Below are positions 61,092-64,000 of a stretch of 64,000 nucleotides of DNA, piece by piece. The stretch's first letter is position 1. Each line of letters begins with the position of its first letter. Below the pieces are notes generated by a model that made no database searches, was not told where the DNA came from, and saw only the letters and a program-made list of their open reading frames with translations. The DNA is from Polytrichum commune (lineage: Eukaryota > Streptophyta > Polytrichopsida > Polytrichales > Polytrichaceae). The stretch is taken from NCBI GenBank assembly GCA_950295325.1, contig OX485809.1, positions 3,288,001 through 3,352,000 on the forward strand, written 5' to 3'. Made by a program: the position numbers and the translations under genes.

Positions 61092-62041
61092 ATACCGTAG
61101 GTTCATAGCTGGTCTGACACTAAATAATTAAAAAAAAAGAAGTCAAAAATTTTGGAATATTATTGGCATTTTTTTCCGAATATAAAATTAACTATTTTTC
61201 AAAATTGCCAAATAGTAAGAAATATTTACTTCTCACTAGGGTTTTACTTACAGTGAAAGCATATGTGAATTTTGAAAGAGAGAAGGTGCTCCTTTTGTAA
61301 TCAAGCTCACTTACATTAGTCCACAAAGAATATGGGTTAAGAAGTAGCAAGACTCTAGGTGAGGCTTTTCAAATGTGTTGTACACAAATTTTTGGAGTCC
61401 AATTGAGCATAGAAGATGAAGTTTTTATAGAATTTTATCCAACTAACAAAAGTTGAGAAATCAATCCTTCTTCCACCTCCAACAAGTTTTGTGTCAAAAT
61501 AAGTCTTTATGCAAAAGATATGGACAAAACATTGCAGCCGTGTAAAGATCAAAAAATTAAAATGCGTTCATAACAGTTTTTCGGAGCTCATTTGTGCATA
61601 GAAGATCAACTTTTTTGGATATTTGTTGGTCTAAGAAAAGTTTAGAAATCAAGTAATCTTTCACCTCCAACAAATTTTATGTCATTTGAAGACTCTATGC
61701 AAAAGTTATACGTGTTATAAAAATGAAGTCTAGCTCGGTGCTTCACCTCAAAGTTTACATATCCCATATGCATTGTTGAACACAACTCCACTCTACTTGC
61801 ATAAAGCACAGAGCATTCTCAATTCTTCACTCACATCTTACTTGTCATTCAATGCAAGAGAGATGTACAAGATATAAGCTTAAATAAAAAATAAAAAATG
61901 AATTTAAGCTGAATTTTAAAAAAATAAAAGAGAAAATTGTTGAAAATATGAATATACTGTTTTTAGGTGCCGAACCTACTTTTTGAACTTTAATTAATTA
62001 TTTGGCTAACATGTGTCGAACCAGCTATGAACCTACGGTAT
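61092..62041. mobile_element. TIR element, ~950 bp, with internal duplication
   Basis: The left end ataccgtaggttcatagctg continues to 'gtctgacac'. The right end, reversed, reads ataccgtaggttcatagctg and 'gttcgacac', then a shared AT-rich 'aaataatta'. Inside, a segment of about 190 bases ('agcatagaagat' ... 'cacctccaaca' ... 'atgcaaaag') is tandemly duplicated (about 61400-61520 and 61590-61705). No transposase is seen. Flanks do not show a clear target duplication. Confidence 0.68.
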
Positions 62042-62150
62042 ATTAGGCCCTACTCTTTTTATTGCACATTGTTTTTACGATTTTCACCACTGACCCACCC
62101 ACCCCAAGATAATGTACTCAAGCACCCCGAGATAATGTACTCAAGCATTG

Positions 62151-62375
62151 TCATAAAATCAAAGTCCTATTGCCCTCTGCAAGATCTCGTTGAAGGATTT
62201 TGATGAATCCCAAACCAAAAAACCATAAGGTATTGGTTTCGTCATTGCAAATGGCTTTGATGAGGTCTTCTTGAGAGTTGATTTGGTGGAAATTATACTT
62301 GAAAACCCTTGCTCCCTTGAGGTTGAGCAAGTAATGGCTTGCCCTTTCCCGAACTTCTTTATGAGGAGATTCAAG
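62151..62375 (-). other. Protein-like open frame without ATG, possible gene fragment
   Basis: A minus frame runs 74 codons between stops: HYLLNLKGARVFKYNFHQIN, SQEDLIKAICNDETNTLWFF and GLGFIKILQRD are consecutive parts. The composition (charged/hydrophobic alternation, few rare residues) is more protein-like than the AT-rich flanks. The longer annotated-style frame on the same strand starting at GTG 62392 is the less convincing one. It could be an exon or a remnant of a transposon- or gene-derived ORF. The family is not recognised. Confidence 0.3.
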
Positions 62376-63801
62376 TCACTTTCCCTTTGCACAAGTGACG
62401 CATGGAGTTGGTTTGGACCTTGAAAATATTCAATCTACAACAAGTGTGTCTGATGTGTTGGGCTTTGTGCAGTATCAAATATGGAAGGGTTGGGCAGTCT
62501 GGAAGCATTATGTAAGGAGGAAAACAAAAGGAGCAGCAAATACCAAAATCAAAAAGCTATTATTCAAATCAAACACCATATTCCACAAAGTCTTGGTCCA
62601 AATACGGACGGTAATTTGATTGTTGAGCCTTCTAGAAATTTTTCTTTAGTAGTTCTTTACTTAATATATTTACCTATAATAGATATTTAAATGCATTTCA
62701 AGTTTCATCATATTGGCACTAAGTATACACTCTATGATATTGCTATTTAGTGATGGATAAAATTTGCTTCATTTGTCATTCTTTCAATTTATACATATGG
62801 ACGCAATGGAGAAAGCTAAATTTGAACCAACTCGCTATTATTGTTACTTTTTGTTTTATCATGTTTTGTTAATTGAAATGCTTCGGTTTTTTTTCTTGCA
62901 AATAATGTATTATGTGAAGTCTGGCTTGGTGAGTTTCTTTTTTAACAGTTCTAATTGGAAATTTGAGAAAATGAACTAGCTTCTTTGTAGCTTCTTTATA
63001 GATGAGCTTTCCATCCCAATAACAAGTAGGGTGAAACCCCACTAATTCATTTATCAGTATAATCTAAAAATCCTACGAGAATCTATTACAAACAATTTCT
63101 ATCAATTTCAACAACCTTTCAAGAAAATTTTAAAATATTATCATAATTTTACATGCAACCCATAAAAACTCCAATATGTGTTTGGCAACCTGCAAATTTA
63201 TTCATATACTCGCATATGTTGTGCAAAAATTACTTAAGTGCTTGGAAATTGAGGTAAATGTCTAAATATAGACATGTTTCCATGGATGTAGGCCGTTTGC
63301 TCATGGTCTTGCTCATGCTTCTCTTCTAGATTCATCCTAACTCCTAGCATGCTAAAATTAAGCTTCTTGAACTACAATAAAGACCTTGTTATTTGGAAAT
63401 GAAGCCAGACGCGTGGTAAATATCATTGTAACCTCTATTTGATGATCGAACCAAAAAAAATAACATTCGTATATTTATCATTGGTGGTGATTGTAAACAA
63501 CTTCACCATCACAAGTCCCACTAAAAAATGGTTGCTTGTGAACATTTAAAAGCTCCCAAATACATCATTAGACGGTCCATATGCAAATTTTGATAGCACG
63601 TGCTTTAATATAATCGTCATCAAACCATAAACAACAAGCATCCATGACATTCCCTCGATGAAATAACAACCGCTTTTTCACACGTACGACTTCACAATGG
63701 ACAACATCCATCATATGATCATTGTATCTTGTACCACAAACACACATATGTCCACTTCTAATATCATGTGGTGGAAAAACTACTTTGTACATTGTTGGTG
63801 G

Positions 63802-63832
<31 letters not shown>

Positions 63833-64000
63833 TTCCCTATTAGAAAAGGTATGCAATGTCTTTTATCTATTTTGTCACCGTTACTGCACATAAGGGGGGG
63901 GAATTAATTGTATTATCATTATTATTTATTAATTTTAAATATACAAATAATTTAAAGAAAACTTACAAATTACATACATAGTATACCTAAACCTACCATG
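62376..64000. other. AT-rich DNA at the window end, no gene supported
   Basis: A plus frame at 62481-62690 reads a Lys/Gln/Asn-rich peptide of 69 codons with no domain. A poly(A) run of about 26 bases lies at 63801-63826. Everything else is short overlapping ORFs. Confidence 0.4.
63801..63826. repeat. Poly(A) tract
   Basis: About 26 uninterrupted A. It could be the tail of a retroposed sequence read on the plus strand, but no SINE or LINE sequence is recognisable 5' of it. Confidence 0.85.

Noticed and set aside
63568-63907. ORFs with poly-Phe or poly-Lys
   Set aside because: Generated by the 26-base poly(A) tract.
1-64000. CRISPR array, operons, ribosomal RNA or an intact retrotransposon
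   Set aside because: No evenly spaced direct repeats with unique spacers, no rRNA sequence and no integrase or reverse-transcriptase motifs were seen; gene structure is eukaryotic.

Overview
The window looks like nuclear DNA of a land plant. Protein-coding genes are split by many GT-AG introns, the intergenic DNA is AT-rich and crowded with small inverted-repeat elements, satellite-like arrays and homopolymers, and the two genes that can be reconstructed belong to plant-typical families (a GT31/DUF604 glycosyltransferase and a DUF789 protein). I cannot name the species. Compact exons set in repeat-rich, AT-rich DNA would fit a bryophyte or lycophyte as well as a seed plant.

Layout. 1-7.1 kb: repeat-rich DNA with no gene I can support, including two TIR elements of one family (2203-2760 and 3970-4467). 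7.15-8.55 kb: short direct repeats, then a CpG-rich promoter and leader with an upstream ORF. 8547-14450 (+): a complete four-exon GT31/DUF604 gene (567 aa predicted); intron 1 carries a four-unit ~320-bp tandem repeat and introns 2 and 3 carry related MITEs. 14.5-17.5 kb: no gene seen. 17578-19216: a TIR-bounded element containing a 46-bp tandem array. 20219-32835 (-): a 17-exon gene whose splice phases all agree, predicted at 1826 aa, with a C-terminal DUF789 domain, Gly/Arg-rich and Lys-rich linkers and an N-terminal part I do not recognise. 32.8-33.7 kb: its GC-rich promoter. 33.7-50.9 kb: dispersed repeat families, several inverted-repeat elements and a tRNA-like SINE head. 50.9-55.3 kb (-): exon-like blocks with splice signals, coherent at the 5' side (53.8-55.3 kb) and frame-disrupted further on, so probably a decayed or fast-evolving gene; a ~91-bp tandem array (55363-56003) abuts it. 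56-64 kb: more MITEs, a long foldback, a ~950-bp TIR element and an ORF of unknown origin at 62151-62375.

The two solid genes show no operon-like or functional link. The most distinctive features are the multi-copy transposable-element families. One has GATCGGGGAGA ends and dense TCGG/CCGA motifs, and one of its copies is interrupted by a second family (CACTAAATAT ends, TA duplication). A third family has GGGCC- or GGGTGG-type ends and TTA duplications.
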